Shown here: positions 63,646 to 64,000 of the stretch, one piece after another | Position numbering within the stretch: position 1 is the stretch's first letter | How the letters are laid out: every line of letters begins with the position of its first letter | Assembly: GCF_022267315.1 (NCBI RefSeq) | Contig: NZ_JAIKLE010000001.1 | Location: forward strand, 310,001 to 374,000 | From: Maribellus maritimus | GTDB taxonomy: Bacteria; Bacteroidota; Bacteroidia; Bacteroidales; Prolixibacteraceae | Length of the DNA stretch: 64,000 nt | Direction of reading: 5' to 3' | Translations under genes and position numbers: made by a program | The notes under the pieces: generated by a model | What the model was told of the DNA's origin: nothing | The model's database searches: none | The model's input: the letters and a program-made list of their open reading frames with translations, nothing else

Positions 63646-64000
63646 TCAGAAAGTGAAATTATACGTTATTGAAGGAACAGGTATTCCAATCACTGCCAGT
63701 TTAAACAAAGAATACGACTTATAATCTGTTCCGCCATCAGCAATGGTTTTCCTGTAATAAACAGAATATGGATTTTTTCTTCCGTATAAATTATAAACAG
63801 AAAGCGTCCAACTTCCTTTCCACATTCTTCTTCTCCGCAGATTTTCATCAAAAGTTACGGAAATATCAAACCTGTGATATGGTGGCATACGGTATTTATT
63901 TCTATCCGAATAATATATCAACGTTTCACCGGCATACTGGTAGGTAACTTCAGGCAAAGTAACCGGACGGCCCGAAATAAACACAAAATTCCCGGAAACA
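63646..64000 (-). CDS. TonB-dependent receptor, C-terminal fragment (gene continues past window)
   Basis: Open to the window edge; the visible end has the C-terminal strands of a TonB-linked barrel: MPPYHRFDISVTFDENLRRR, then SWTLSVYNLYGRKNPYSVYY and a last strand PSITYNFTF ending in phenylalanine. The adjacent DUF4249 pair is the expected partner, so it is likely a receptor with a carboxypeptidase-regulatory N terminus. The substrate is unknown. Confidence 0.85.
   Translation of the reverse strand, partial: VSGNFVFISGRPVTLPEVTYQYAGETLIYYSDRNKYRMPPYHRFDISVTFDENLRRRRMWKGSWTLSVYNLYGRKNPYSVYYRKTIADGGTDYKSYSLFKLAVIGIPVPSITYNFTF

Overview
The window reads as chromosome of a marine-type, polysaccharide-degrading Bacteroidota; a member of the Marinilabiliales/Prolixibacteraceae is my inference. 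Base composition is AT-rich and leaders lack strong Shine-Dalgarno sites. About a dozen upstream regions carry the Bacteroidota sigma-ABfr -7 element TAnnTTTG, several of which decide between alternative start codons. Lipoproteins, Tat substrates, TonB receptors, DUF4249 lipoproteins, sulfatases and DUF2490 porin-like proteins dominate. No rRNA, tRNA, CRISPR array, phage or insertion sequence was recognised.

Layout. 1-8200: housekeeping and unlinked genes: 3' end of pnp, a small zinc-finger-like membrane protein, a deoxynucleoside kinase, a TPR lipoprotein, an exported phosphohistidine/ATP-grasp protein of the PEP-synthase type and an M20 dipeptidase. 8201-13378: exported carbohydrate enzymes (Tat-exported toroid protein, sulfatase, GH29 fucosidase). 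13492-15528: a tightly overlapping VTC-type polyphosphate polymerase / DUF4956 / DUF2490 operon. 15587-15968: a decayed DUF1566 (Lcl-type) gene. 16176-31547: ten co-directional genes, nearly all exported: GH38 alpha-mannosidase, a TIM-barrel protein, GH31, two PhoD-like metallophosphatases, two sulfatases, an esterase, a Tat beta-propeller and a GH106-like hydrolase. It has no SusC/SusD pair. 31564-37567: a pectin-oriented group: DUF2490 protein, a PL10 pectate lyase interrupted by one in-frame TGA, a double DUF1080 protein, a divergent GH28, and an OB-fold-like lipoprotein.

37829-41776 encodes a 1315-residue polytopic protein of unknown function with two extracytoplasmic sensor-like regions and a cytoplasmic module resembling a degenerate NTPase plus winged helix. 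Then come a GH127-type arabinofuranosidase, a 6-bladed propeller protein, an M23 peptidase, a YitT protein, a small membrane protein with a TonB receptor, a wrecked AraC regulator, leuS and gdhA. 56721-64000, on the minus strand, holds an LVIVD-repeat lipoprotein with a beta-barrel protein, and a TonB receptor / DUF4249 / DUF4249 / MG2-plug-like / hypothetical operon running in from beyond the window edge.

The carbohydrate genes together suggest breakdown of a sulfated, possibly phosphate-ester-bearing glycan with mannose, fucose, rhamnose, galacturonic acid and arabinose, by enzymes placed on the cell surface or in the periplasm. The substrate is inferred from families only. Three genes are visibly broken (DUF1566, PL10, AraC), two of them by indels in or beside homopolymers, so either local decay or residual assembly error should be considered.
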